This document shows, one piece after another, positions 1-10,798 of a stretch of 64,000 bases of DNA. The notes under the pieces are model-generated. The model was not told the origin of the DNA. It saw nothing but the letters and a program-made list of their open reading frames with translations, and searched no databases. Within the stretch, counting starts at the first letter, position 1; each line of letters begins with the position of its first letter. A program made the position numbers and the translations under genes. Source of the stretch: Rhynchosporium graminicola (lineage: Eukaryota; Ascomycota; Leotiomycetes; Helotiales; Ploettnerulaceae); assembly GCA_900074885.1 (NCBI GenBank), contig FJUW01000070.1:62001-126000 (forward strand), written 5' to 3'.

Positions 1-1273
1 ACCAACCTCATCAGACTCCAAGAAGCCAAAAGTAGACGCGAGTATAACCTCATTCTTCGGAGCGCCCAAACCAAAACCCTGCAACGGCACCTCCTCCACA
101 TCTCGGCCCTCTCCTCCGCCTGTCAGTTTCGACAAAGAGAAATGGGTGGCCAGCCTGAATGAGGAGACGAAGGAACTTTTAAGATTAGAGATCGAGACGT
201 TGCACGAGAGTTGGTTGAAGGAATTGAAAGACGAGGTTACGAGTAAGAGTTTTTTGGACTTGAAAAGGTTTCTGAAAAGGGAGAGGGAGAGTGGGAAGAA
301 GATCTTTCCTAAGGAGGAGGATGTTTATTCTTGGTATGCTTCTCACATTCTTTCACTTGAGGAAGATGGAGTATATCTAACAACCAGAAACGCTAACATA
401 TTTATAACAGGTCCCGACACACACCCTTCACCTCCGTCCGCGCCGTAATCCTAGGCCAAGACCCCTACCATAACGATAATCAGGCCCACGGGTTGTCATT
501 CTCTGTACAAGCTCCTACGCCGGCGCCGCCGAGTCTGAAGAACATATACAAAGCTCTCGCCATCGACTATCCATCTTTCGTTCCTCCGTCTGGAAATTCT
601 GGCTTGTTGACGCCCTGGTATGCTTTTTCTCCCTCAGGAATAGCTTCCGAGACCCTTCCCAGATCATCTTTCCACAGCCCATTTACTAACACCTACTACG
701 TTCAGGGCACAACGCGGCGTCCTCCTACTAAATACCTGCCTCACCGTCCGCGCCCACGAGGCGAATTCCCATAGTAACAGAGGATGGGAGAAATTCACTC
801 AGAGGGTTATCGATCTCGTCGCCGAAAAGAGGAGGAAGGGAGTGGTGTTCTTGGCGTGGGGTGCGCCAGCCGCCAAGAGGGTTAAGATGGTGGATAAAGT
901 GCGGCATTTGGTGTTGCTGAGTGTGCATCCTAGTCCGTTGAGTGCGAGTCGAGGCTGGTTCCAATGTGGGCATTTTCGGAAGACGAATGACTGGTTGGTG
1001 AATAAGGGGCAGGGAAAGATTGATTGGAGTCTGGGCCCTAAAAGTCTTTTCGAAGGGGAGACGAAGCTTGATGCGGGAGAGGAGTTGCAGGTAAAGGAGA
1101 AGATGGAGGAGAAGGTCGTACAGAAAGTGGTGGAGAAGAAGGTTGAGAAGGGTGTAGAGGACGAGTTTGAGGACGAAGAGGCTGAAGCGGCTATGAATGA
1201 GGCTTTTGAGGCGGAGCAGAAGGAGGTCGAGAGTGTCAAGGTCGAGGAGATTAAGCCTGCTGAAGAGGCTTGA
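1..1273 (+). CDS. UNG1: Uracil-DNA glycosylase, 5'-truncated by window edge
   Basis: Base-excision-repair enzyme that removes uracil from DNA in nucleus and mitochondria (family knowledge). Three exons are visible: 2-333 (open at the window edge), 411-617 and 706-1273. Both introns start GTATGC and split a Trp codon, and the joins keep frame for 368 residues. Family marks in the joined product: GQDPYH (visible residues 126-131, water-activating Asp), [15 protein letters not shown] across intron 2, and HPSPLS (254-259, catalytic His). The catalytic domain should end near DWSL (286-289), but about 79 further residues follow, very rich in Glu, Lys and Val, probably helical or coiled coil. Near the visible N terminus, ITSFFGAPK resembles a PCNA-binding PIP box. 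The start codon lies outside the window. Family assignment is very secure; the role of the tail is unknown. Confidence 0.96.
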
Positions 1274-1581
1274 TCTGGTAATACAGGATACGTTTGAGAA
1301 TAAAATGGTACTAGGACTTTGGTGTCATGTCACCACCTTTTTCAAGTAGCGTTCAAATCATAAATCAAAGCAACGAGAATCATAGCTTCACTCTCGGCCA
1401 ACTCGTCGCCTCCTCACGGAATATCTGTATACGTTTCCCACCTTTCATTCACAACATAGGAAACAAGACACAAATCGAGATTTCATTTTCCCATAATAAA
1501 TATCCTAACTATACAGATACCAAGCATCCGCCGCGATGCCATCACGTTCATACATGACTGAATAAATGCTTCCTCGACAAT
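1274..1581. other. Convergent intergenic spacer
   Basis: Short AT-rich spacer between the 3' ends of the convergent UNG1 and DUF3140 genes. I see no further gene in it. Confidence 0.6.
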
Positions 1582-2449
1582 CTAGCTCTTCTGCGCATCA
1601 TGTCCCCAATTCTTCAAGCTCTTATAACTCTTACTCTCCGTATCCTGCTTCGCCTTCTCCTCCTGCGCGAGATGGCGTTTACAATACGCTACCACTTTGC
1701 GCATGTGGTCGTAATCCTCTTCATATATTATCAATATTTTTCTTTCTTGTCGTTATGTAATATAGATGTGATTGAAACGGAGTGATGGAGTGGTGACGGA
1801 AACGCGGTTTCGAGGATGTATATGGTGGCTTGATAGATATAGAGGAAGTGCGTGGAGGGGGGAGTAAAGGGTGGAAAGGGTAGAGGTAATGTGGAGGAGG
1901 AGGGGAAGGAGAATGATACAATACCTTCATCATAGCCCTCCGGATCTCTCTCGGGATTCTTCTTGAGGATCTCGACGATTTTCCGACCGCTGTTCATAAT
2001 TGCGCGAATCATTAGCTGGTCTCTCTTCTTCTTTCAACAGCAAGTCTTTCTCCTCTATATTTTAACCTTGCGCGCTCTGATCACATATGCGATCTTTTGA
2101 GGAGTGTTTTTGAACCTAGGAGATGAGGAGATGAGGAGTGAAGATATACCTGTCATGTCCGATCGTCTCGCCGCTTCCGTCGTCTTTACTCCAGCCGGCT
2201 CCGGTGGAGTCTTCGCTTTTAAGCCATTTCTCGAGCTCGAGTGCTGTCATGTTGACGAGCTCGTTGAACTCCCTGAGATGTTCTAAATTAGCTCGTGCGT
2301 GGAGTTGAAAATTGAGAATTGAAAATTGAGGGCGGAGATGATGTAGAGGAGTGAAGACTAGAAGACGAGTAGACAGGATTTGAGTCTAGGGAAATTGTGG
2401 GTTGGATGTTAGAAACGTACTTGATTACCGTCTCATTATCTTTGACCAT
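1582..2449 (-). CDS. DUF3140 family protein (117 aa)
   Basis: Small basic protein of the DUF3140 family, which also occurs in bacteria and is often annotated as DNA-binding; its function is not established. Four exons in order of translation: 2421-2449, 2150-2272, 1925-1989 and 1582-1718. All joins keep frame and give 117 residues. The first intron has a GTACGT donor and a CAG acceptor that restores VIK-EFNELVNMT. Recognisable blocks are EFNELVNMTALELEKWLKS, GWSKDDGSGETIGHDSGRKI, VEILKKNPE and DYDHMRKVVAYCKRHLAQ, which span nearly the whole family length. The ATG at 2449 is the only one that keeps the N-terminal block in frame. No targeting signal is visible. The fungal gene has three introns, so it is not a recent bacterial import. 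The exon model is hand-built but internally consistent. Confidence 0.85.
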
Positions 2450-3082
2450 TTTGTCGTTTGTGAAGAGCTTGAAGGACTTATATTGTGATTGAAAGAATAG
2501 ACTTTAATGCAATGATTGGAAATCGATTCTATATTATGTTATGCTCGGTGAGAATACGTACGAGTTTCCAATACCGACTAGTAAATCAACGGGAATGAAG
2601 TCATTGCCTACCTAGCTAGTTGTGGAAGCGAGTTCACTGACGTCACAACAGGACCTCGCTCGCTTAAGTAGTGTTATTGTGTTTACTTTTTTGGTCGATC
2701 TTGCGTGAGTACTCGATTTGAGATGCTACCCACTTACTGTGGCTTTTGTTGAAGCTTAGTCAACCGGGTGAGAAGAGGATTTTTAGCTAGGATTTAGATA
2801 GACAATGGAGGGGGTTTAAGTATTACCCTTTGCTTCATTTGCAACTTCCGAAATGAGATAAGTCGTTGAGGCTAGTAATGATTGACAATGGATTATTACA
2901 CTTGATACATTTGGCTGAATGTTGCGTCAAATACTGGAGATGAGTATCAGCAATCAAACAGGATAGTGGAAGGCTGATGGGATGCTCAGTTCTAGGCAAA
3001 GGGATCCTTTAAAGATGTCGTTGCAAGTTCTTTGAGGCTGATTGATTTTCAGCTGCAGCCTACAGGTAAGCACTTCTTTATA
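2450..3082. other. Intergenic region
   Basis: No convincing gene. The first part should hold the promoter of the DUF3140 gene, which runs away on the minus strand. No repeat or RNA gene was recognised. Confidence 0.5.
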
Positions 3083-5113
3083 TTAAGTGATGGCAAACTT
3101 GATTTTCGGCATCTTCTCCTCCATTATGTAACCGATGGGCAACTTGAGGTCCTTCCGTAAGCTCCACATGTTCCCAAATCCACACGTCACAAAAGTACAG
3201 TACTGAGCTTCTAGATCTTCACATCTAGGCATCGGCAATTCCTGCCGATATCCTTGGTCTTTTATCTTAAAATTTGGCCAGAGAAAAAACAAGACACGAG
3301 ATTGTGTATGAAAGTCAGCAACGAAGTCACCAACTATTGCCAGTCCATCTGTTTCAAGCAAGCAGCCGGTAGAAAGGAGGACAAATGTTTTGTCCGATAA
3401 CAATCCGTTGTAGATGAAACTCAGCATTTTCATGAGTTCGACGGCTAAGTACTCCACAGTAAGAGACCGGCGACTAGGTGGGATATGTCCGGATGTAAAT
3501 TTGCCAGCGTTGGTAAGGCTTTGTAAACAAGATCAATGATAGCCTCCTCGACATCCGGCCCCAACAGGATATGCCAGAGATCTTGATCGTGGTCTAGCCA
3601 TTGTAAATCATGGATTAAAGGCATGAAAATGGAAGAGAAGACCATCAATATCTGATGAATTGCTACGCGAGTTTCGGGTGTGCGGACCCAAACAATTAGG
3701 TCAGCGTTACCAGGCCTGGCAATGACTTCGGAAACACATTTTTCTAAGGCAAAACGGAATGCAGATGGGGAGGTATTTCTGACGCTGGATTCAAAGCTTT
3801 CTTTCTCAACCGTTTGTCTTGCTGCCCTTGCGAAGGAATGTGTATCACACATTTTATTGTGCCGTGAGAGTAGCCCGTCGTACCTACAACGTGTGGGATA
3901 TCGAAGCGAGCTGTAACCGTCTTGGAATAAACTAGATAATGGAAGTTATCACGCTGTAGTGATGCCTGAATTGTCCAGTCTGGCACCCACGATGGCACAG
4001 AACTTGTCGTTCCTCCCCACTGCTCCGGTTGAACAAAATAAAAATCCCCAGGTTGCCCGCCATTCAAGAGTATTTACACGCCAGGTCAGTGTATAGATCT
4101 TCGTAACTTATGCTGTGATCCACCGGTACATAATTTCTCAAAGCTATGTTGCATAGACTAAGATGGGCGTAAATCATGTCTCTAGGATCCGATACGCCAG
4201 CTCCTCGTCTCCGATCAAGAATGTCCAGCAACCATATCGCGGATGCCCGCAAGTCTGCATTGGTGCTGTCTGCATAGTATTTCGTCTTGATAATCTCTAT
4301 CTGATTGAACGAATCTAGTTCTGGTCGACTCGTTCTTCGGTGATTATGTGCATGAGTATAGAAATCTGCCCATGACATTCTCCGGGTACCAAACTGGACC
4401 AAGGGATTAACGGAAAGAATGAGTTCTTGAAGCACCCACACTCTCGTGAACCAGGTAGCACCCATGATATGTTCCTCGAACATATTCGAGTACGCGAACG
4501 TGTCGGAAGTCGCCACAGTGTCCTCGCCATTTGCGGGATTCAGGATGTGAGGCGGACCTTTGCCCCTCGATATGATCTCCATGACTAAATCACTCTCAGG
4601 GCTAGAAGGACCTAGAAATATGATTGTGCTTCTTGCAGTCGAGTATACTACGCCCATTTGGCTGACCTGCAGATTTCGATCTTCGATAGAGTCTTGATCA
4701 ATACAGACACCATCAGCCCAGACATACAAGACTCTGTTCTGATCCCGTATATGGCGAAGGGCATACTCAAGCGAAGCCGTAATCTCAAGCGTGTACGGTC
4801 CAATTCTTATTTTTTTTCTCTCCGCCTTATCGCCCCAGACCTAGGAAAGCGCGACAAAGTGGGCAGCCAGATCGAGGCTGCACTTCTTCAGCTTCGTTTT
4901 GATGAGCCGACAACGGATCCCGGCCTCAACATCTTGAGAAGGCCGTAATCTGATCAGCCTGATGTTTCCCAAGTTGTTGATCGGCGAATACTGGAAGGAG
5001 CTCAGTTGTGCTAGAGCCTTGACCAATGGGGAGGTAGATGCAAATTGCTGACGACCTTTCGCTTTCCGGGTGCGTTGCCTTTGCCATGGGAAGCGAGTCT
5101 GGAAGCTATGCAT
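3083..5113 (-). pseudogene. HET-domain (heterokaryon incompatibility) pseudogene
   Basis: Remains of a HET protein, a fungal allorecognition and cell-death family. Blocks in order: FQYSPINNLGNIRLI, FVALS-stop-VWGDKAE (the ALSYVWGD signature), VWADGVCIDQDSIEDRN, FTRVWVLQELILS, SDPRDMIYAHLSL and VPSWVPDWT, then a weak HET C-terminal region. Lesions: a TAG at 4841-4843 stands where the signature Tyr codon is expected, and the frame continues perfectly after it. A frameshift near 4068-4076 separates DLYTDLACKY from LLNGGQPGDFYF. Further frame changes lie near 3852 and 3445-3457. The TAG cannot simply be an intron acceptor, because no donor at a workable distance keeps the flanking motif. The start at 5113 is only a suggestion. 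The many single-base lesions suggest an old inactive copy, unlike the intact HET gene at 10799-12794. Confidence 0.82.
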
Positions 5114-6681
5114 TGTGTAGGGTGAAATGTATATTCAAATACGTATGGTTTAATCAGAAAATGAACTTGACGATTGGTGGAGATGCCTTGCTTTGTGAGG
5201 GGCTCGTGATGGAGTCTGATTGGCATTGTACACAAGATAACCTGATTGGTACTACCTTGCTTACGACGCAGCAGCTTCAAACCTGGGTAATGCTATCGTG
5301 TAACCTTTCTCCAGGGAATCCTATACCTTTGCACCCTTTTCTTTTTTAATTTTGCTTAATCTAAGTAAAACAGGGGATCTCGGGTCGCAAATGATAGGCT
5401 TCTCTGTCATACTTGGACAGTCTCGTCATCTGAGCGTTTCGATATCGCCTACTTTCTCATTTTAAGCCCAGCCTAAATATGCACTGAAGCCATTTGTAAT
5501 GCTGTCCGGCTAAAGTCGCAAGGGAAACGTCTGACAAGTCTGTATTTATCCTCGAATCAGAAGGTGGCAAGGTTTTGTGATATCGCGGTTATCTCATCGA
5601 TACTTGCGAGCTTTTTCGAGTGTGATAGAAACAAGCGGCTCACTGCGTAACCTTAGAGAAGGAGACACAGAAGACAGGGAAGAAAGTCAGAAACATAGTT
5701 CAGAAGACCCAGCATCTATTCTCTAATCAAGGACAGTAGCAGCTGCAAGTGACCCGTCGAGTAGAGCACTCTTCCAAATGCAATATGTTCCTTCATTGCA
5801 CTACTACGTATCGTTATATTCCAAGACATGAAAACCCATGGTGTGTATTGTTCGCTGATGGTCTCATTCTTGTAAAGCTACATCATATCTTTGGCTATGG
5901 TGACTTTGCTAGGCACCGATATACTCTTATTTCTTGCCTTTGGCGACCGAGTAGCATATCTTCTCCCCGTCTCCCGGTGTCTCCCGGGGTACCTTAGCTG
6001 CATATATAAATTAAATTTGAGACATTACATGGCAAATATCAAGTCTTGAGACAATTTCCCTACGAAAAGTGCTTGTACCACTCAGCGAAACAATGTTATC
6101 TACTCTTTGGTCGCACTTCACTCGAGTTCTATTTCAACTTTACATATGTTGCTTGAAGAAGAACACTTGGCTTTTCCTCTCACTAAAATATTTTCTCTTC
6201 TCCTCCTTCATAAACTGGTGTTGGTAGGGATCTACCTCTCATTTGAGGTGGAATCCGACAGAGCCTTAAGCTTGCAAGAAAGCCACTTAAACAACTCATT
6301 TCGGCTCATTAGAGTGGATAGGATTATGAGCCATGTTGGATTTATTGGATAATTGCGTTTTACATGAAGACTGGAGTCATATTCTGAATTAAAACAAATA
6401 AGCGAGACCTCCAACAGGGACGCGCAACATCAAGATATTACCGTAAAACACAGGAGTTTAATTATTGTTCCTTTGAGATTGCCAATATTGCTCCTTGTAC
6501 CTACTTCATCTCTAGGGCTTAGTACAATGCTGACGTGCTAGGTTCAGCTGTTCGCTTCAGGGTCATGCTTGAGGTCTGTTCATTGGTTTGAGGCTCCTAT
6601 TTGCACAAGCTCTGCTCTAATTTAAAATGGTGCCAAAGAAACGACAAATGAGGTAGACGTTACATGCTGCAAATCAGCGTC
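5114..6681. other. Gene-poor region
   Basis: Only short open frames without family resemblance or good splice structure. AT-rich in the second half. No RNA gene or repeat recognised. Confidence 0.45.
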
Positions 6682-7609
6682 TCAAGGTTTCCTACCCACA
6701 ATACAAACGTGATCAAGCAAATGATAAGCACCCTCATCAACCTCCTTCGCCGCCTCCCTCCTGACCCTTTCAAGCCTCTCTAAACTCCAGCCACTCCCCT
6801 CAACCTGAATCAAACTCTCCAAACACTGGGTAAAACAATCAAGCGCATTTCTCGTACCCTTCTCCCTCAACCTCAACCCAGGATCCTGCAACCGATCCGT
6901 CGAAAACACATCCTCATGAACCCCCACCAGTCCACACTGCCTAAACACATCCTCCCTCCCCAAATTCCCTGCCTCCCGCATCATCATCCCAATAACAACA
7001 TCCTCGCCTGTCCGCCAAGAGTCTAAGCCATCATAAATCTCCATGCAAGCCGCCCTAGAAGTCCCAGGAGCGGAATTGTAGAGACGGAAATTGCACGAGT
7101 CGATCCACTGCAGCCAGCCGCCTGGTTTGAGCAGAGTGACGAGATTCCTGATTGAACGCGCCCATTCTTCGCGTGGTGTTGCTACGCTGACGAAGCGGAC
7201 TGCGACGATATCGTAGGTTCCGATGTCGGAGGCCGGGAAAGGGAGCGTGAAGTCTTGGATTCTGAAGGAAATATTTTGGGGTAGACTTTCAGAGCGAGGG
7301 AAAGCGGATGCGGAGACGTCGAAGCCGGTGAGTTGACATGCTGGTGGTAGGGTTTTGGCAACGTCGAGCAGCCAGATACCGGTCCCGGTCCCGATGTCTG
7401 CTATCTTGGATATAGATGGGATGGGGCCGATGTTAGGGTGAATGAGGAAGCCGAGGGTTGCTGTCGTGTGTATGTGCTGCTCGTCAAGTCTATTCGAAGT
7501 TTTAATTTGACATAATACAGGTAATGTGAGTTATACAGTAGGATTACCTGTCTGGATTCTCTTCTGCCTGAGGGGAAGCAATTGGGTTGGCATTTTGCAG
7601 CTCGGTCAT
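6682..7609 (-). CDS. Class I SAM-dependent methyltransferase (289 aa)
   Basis: Two exons in order of translation: 7548-7609 and 6682-7489. The GTAATC donor and TAG acceptor join ...EENPDR to LDEQHIHTTATLGFL in frame, giving 289 residues. The second exon is open well upstream of its first ATG (7044), so the true start is the ATG at 7609. The S-adenosylmethionine site is IADIGTGTGIWLLDVA (motif I), followed by the acidic motif LTGFDVSASAFP, then YDIVAVRF and LLKPGGWLQWID. This layout matches the large fungal group of small-molecule methyltransferases related to LaeA and UMTA. The substrate cannot be inferred, and no secondary-metabolite backbone gene is present in the window. It lies between two pseudogenes but is itself intact, with no stop or frameshift. 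Confidence 0.85.
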
Positions 7610-8377
7610 AATTTGGGTGTATTGCAGGAGAGTCTTCTGGTGTCCGGAATCCTGTGTGCGGACATCAGTTGAAACGTCAAGGATGTCGCCAGATTGCAAT
7701 CTGGGAGACTGTGACTGCAATATCCTGCAAGACTCTTGCTGACCCCGCCATCGTAGTCGTGCATTAGTAGCTGCACACAGCCTCCACCATATCCCAAACG
7801 ACCATCACTTGAATGATCGCAGACACTTTAGCATCAAACGTTCTCAAGTATTTACTTGCATATATCTGTATGTATGTGTATATATAATTTCCAACGATCC
7901 TATTATCCTAGTGACCTATTATCCTAGTGAGTCATTCTGCAGCGGTACTTCTAACGCTGTCAAGTAGCTCTGCTTGTATCCCGTTTTAAACTCTTCGAGG
8001 CAGGAAGCTCGACTATCAAGTTTCCCCCTTCGGATTCACTATTTCGCGTGAACATGTTTCTAAACCTCTTCTCCCTACTCGGAGCTACCTGCAGAAAGTG
8101 GACAGCAAAATAGAATTTGGCGACCATACTAAATGTACTTGCATCTGATGCTAAGGGAAGGAATTACTTTATTACAGTAGTATTCCCGACTGCCTTTACA
8201 GGCCGTTCTTAGGAGCTGGTGTTTTTAATCTAGCCCCCTTTCTCTTCACCGACTAGGCCCTCCGAAGCTCTTTACCTGCCCGTATATGGTACACGTGACT
8301 TTCTCTGCTAAGCACCTCGGGCTTGCTATATTTTAGAAGACAAAGTCCTAATCTGGTGAGCCTCTTCCGCTTAGATA
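7610..8377. other. Intergenic region
   Basis: Upstream region of the methyltransferase and downstream region of the kinase pseudogene. It holds a small direct repeat, CCTATTATCCTAGTGA, at about 7900-7930. No gene recognised. Confidence 0.45.
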
Positions 8378-9941
8378 TCAATTATCAACAGTGGGTATTG
8401 CAATTGGCTCATCAGATCTCCCCCGTAACCAATAATGGTAAAAAGCCTGCCCAGCAGTGACCCGCTCCTCTGGCAGCCAGTAGAGAAGGCCGGAGAGTAA
8501 GTCAAGGAAATCATTCTTGTCGTCTCCTTCTAAGTTTATGATACGAGATTGTAAATTTCTCCTATTAGGTAGTGGTACTGGCCCCGTCCACTTACTTAGA
8601 ATAAGCTCATTAGCGCGTAGTTTAGGAGGAGATTCTTGTAGTATACTGTTAAGATCCTAATACTTGCTTGTCTCTTTGCTCCTTGCGAGGAATTCGGGTG
8701 GTGGTGGGCCTAGGATAGTGGTTATAGCTATAAGGTGATAGGCGTTATTCAGATCCTCTGATTCTTTATCGTAGATTGTAAATAGACCTTCTTTTTTAAG
8801 AAAGCCCTAGATCTAGTGTGATGAGGAGTTAGTGAAGGGAAAACAGTTGAATATAAGGAGGAAGGGGATCCAATTTCATACCAAGACTCCCAAACTATAG
8901 ATATCCACTGCATTATCCTATTCTACTAAGAATGACCTCGGGCGCTCGGTATGGAACTGGTATAGTATTGCTATGATGTTTGTTACCTATGCGTGCTTGC
9001 CCGAAGTCATAAATAATAAGGGGTCCTGCGCTACTGAGTATATATCGTGAGACATAAATCGTAGTATCGCTAATCTGCTTCCTCGCGGATGGACGACGAA
9101 CTTCGTCCTCTTCTACCTTGGCGAGAATCGAATCGTCTATGATAGTAATGAGCAAGTTATCCGAGTGGAGTACTCGATGGTTCGTTAGTCAGCACAACTT
9201 GATGAATTCGAGTCTTAATATATATAAACTTACCTGTATGGGTGACATTTGCTTCGTGGAGGAAGTTAAGCCTAAAGAGTATCTGATCCAGAGCTCCTTT
9301 GATAATACTTTGGGCGAAAATGCCACCCTTATTCAAGTTTTATAAAGTCCTCATGCTTATACCCAGAGGTATCATAACGAAAAAGAGGTGTTCACTATGC
9401 CTGCTTATCATTTTGAAAGAATCTTCCAGCTGTCGGACGTGAACTCGACCTGAGTGCTCTTCAGTGAAGCCCGCTAAGTGATTAAAGACCTCAAGCTCCT
9501 GACTATGTTTCAGAGTGTTGATATACGCTTTTATCACCTGATATAATCGCTCTCTTGATAAAAACTAGATATGTTTAGTAATAGATTAATAATAATCAGA
9601 GAGGATGTATGAATCCTGAGATCGCGGTATAACTACACCGTCGAGCTTATACTAAAGCTAAGCTTAGCGATTACCTGGTAGCGGTCCTTTAAGACCTCAC
9701 TAATCCGTATGGGATAATAGTGATCGCGGTTGTAAAACGGGAGTCGCTCCTCCTTAACCTTTTGGGATGGGTCAATGACCTCAAACCCAGTTGAGGGAAA
9801 GGCACGCGGTGAAAGGGGTGGAAGTAACGTCACGTGGTCAGAGTACTGCTGCATGGCCATGGCAGACTGTATAACTCGAGTTGATGGACGAAGAAACCAC
9901 CGCGGATACGGAGAACGACGCAACAGGCTTCTCGCAAACAT
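8378..9941 (-). pseudogene. SRPK-like protein kinase pseudogene with RIP-like mutations
   Basis: Degenerate copy of a fungal SRPK-type Ser/Thr kinase. Recognisable parts in order: FEVIDPSQKVKEERLPFY, LKDRYQVIAKL (kinase start), VIKAYINTLKHSQELEVFNH, GGIFAQSIIKGALDQILFRL, IYDFGQARIG (the DFG motif), PVPYRAPEVIL, DNAVDIYSLGVL, AITTILGPPPPEFL and LLYWLPEERVTA. Lesions: TAG at 9633-9635 where STVWL has Trp; TAA at 9340-9342, probably from CAA; TAG at 8657-8659, probably from TGG; and a frameshift after PEVILSRI near 8913. The glycine loop reads KLSFSISSTV, so both glycines have become serines. These are mostly C:G-to-T:A transitions, as repeat-induced point mutation makes. The catalytic Asp before LHSDNLL appears to be Val, depending on the splice site. 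The 9941 start is tentative. Not expected to give an active kinase. Confidence 0.85.
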
Positions 9942-10798
9942 CTGGTGACACAGAACTTGCTATATCAGCAGTGGAAGCATTTCATAAACCACAGCATGAA
10001 GTCACTTGTTGAGGTCGAGCCGCGTGATAATCCCGCCGGCCGTAGAACCCGCCCCCGGCGATTAGCAAGCGCCATAAGGCAGGGATTACGAAGTGGGTTG
10101 CAGAAGTCCGTACCTATGCAACAGGCTACCTCGCTTGACTGCAGAATACATGATGTTTTGATGGAATTTCCTCTGGAGACCCCTTCTTTAGGCAGTCTTT
10201 CTGCAACGGTCGATTTCTATCATATCACAAAACTTCTACTCGTAACCCTTCTGCAGGTATTATATTTCTTATTCACCAAATATCCTATCTTCATTAATTC
10301 TATATCGAAATAATAGCAGGTTTATTGATTTCACAGCCTGTAGCGCACGGATTTTTGCAACCGGCTTCGTTAGTAAGTGCCTATCTAGGTACAAGTCTTA
10401 ATTTTGGGTTTAGAATAAGGTTCCGAAAGTACAAAGGCTAAACATGATATAAATAAGTTGAAAGTAAAAGGAGCACTGGAAAGCATCTAAACCTTCAAGG
10501 GAAGGAGGAAAAGATAAACAAAAGGATCTAAGTTACAAGAAGAGTTACTAGACTTTTTTTTTGTCACAGAATAGAAGCTACTACCAGGAAAATTGCAATG
10601 AAATAATTGGGATATATTTAACTTCATTGTAGAGTCTTTGATAGAAAATTCCTAGTCAGTGGTTGCTGTCTACCTGGAATATCTCGTCGTCGCTCGAAAA
10701 TTTATACCACTTATGGACACGTACAGGAGTGGAGTCAGGAAGGTGCGCTTCCCTGTGCAGTTGCCGCAACAGTATACGCTCCACGAGAGACATGGCTC
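9942..10798. other. Intergenic region
   Basis: A 122-codon open frame on the plus strand (9945-10313) shows no family resemblance and overlaps the presumed upstream region of the kinase remnant. I do not call it a gene. The rest is AT-rich and featureless. Confidence 0.45.

Noticed and set aside
4841..4843. A-to-I editing of the HET stop
   Set aside because: Editing UAG would give Trp, whereas the family has Tyr here, and further frameshifts would remain.
4841..4850. CTTTCCTAG as an intron acceptor in the HET relic
   Set aside because: It looks like a 3' splice site, but any intron ending there would have to be only about 15 bases long to keep the conserved HFVALS segment, and no sensible donor exists. 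A stop in the Tyr codon is simpler.
9945..10313. 122-codon plus-strand frame as a gene
   Set aside because: No homology-like pattern, no splice logic, and it begins where the kinase remnant's upstream region lies. Probably chance.
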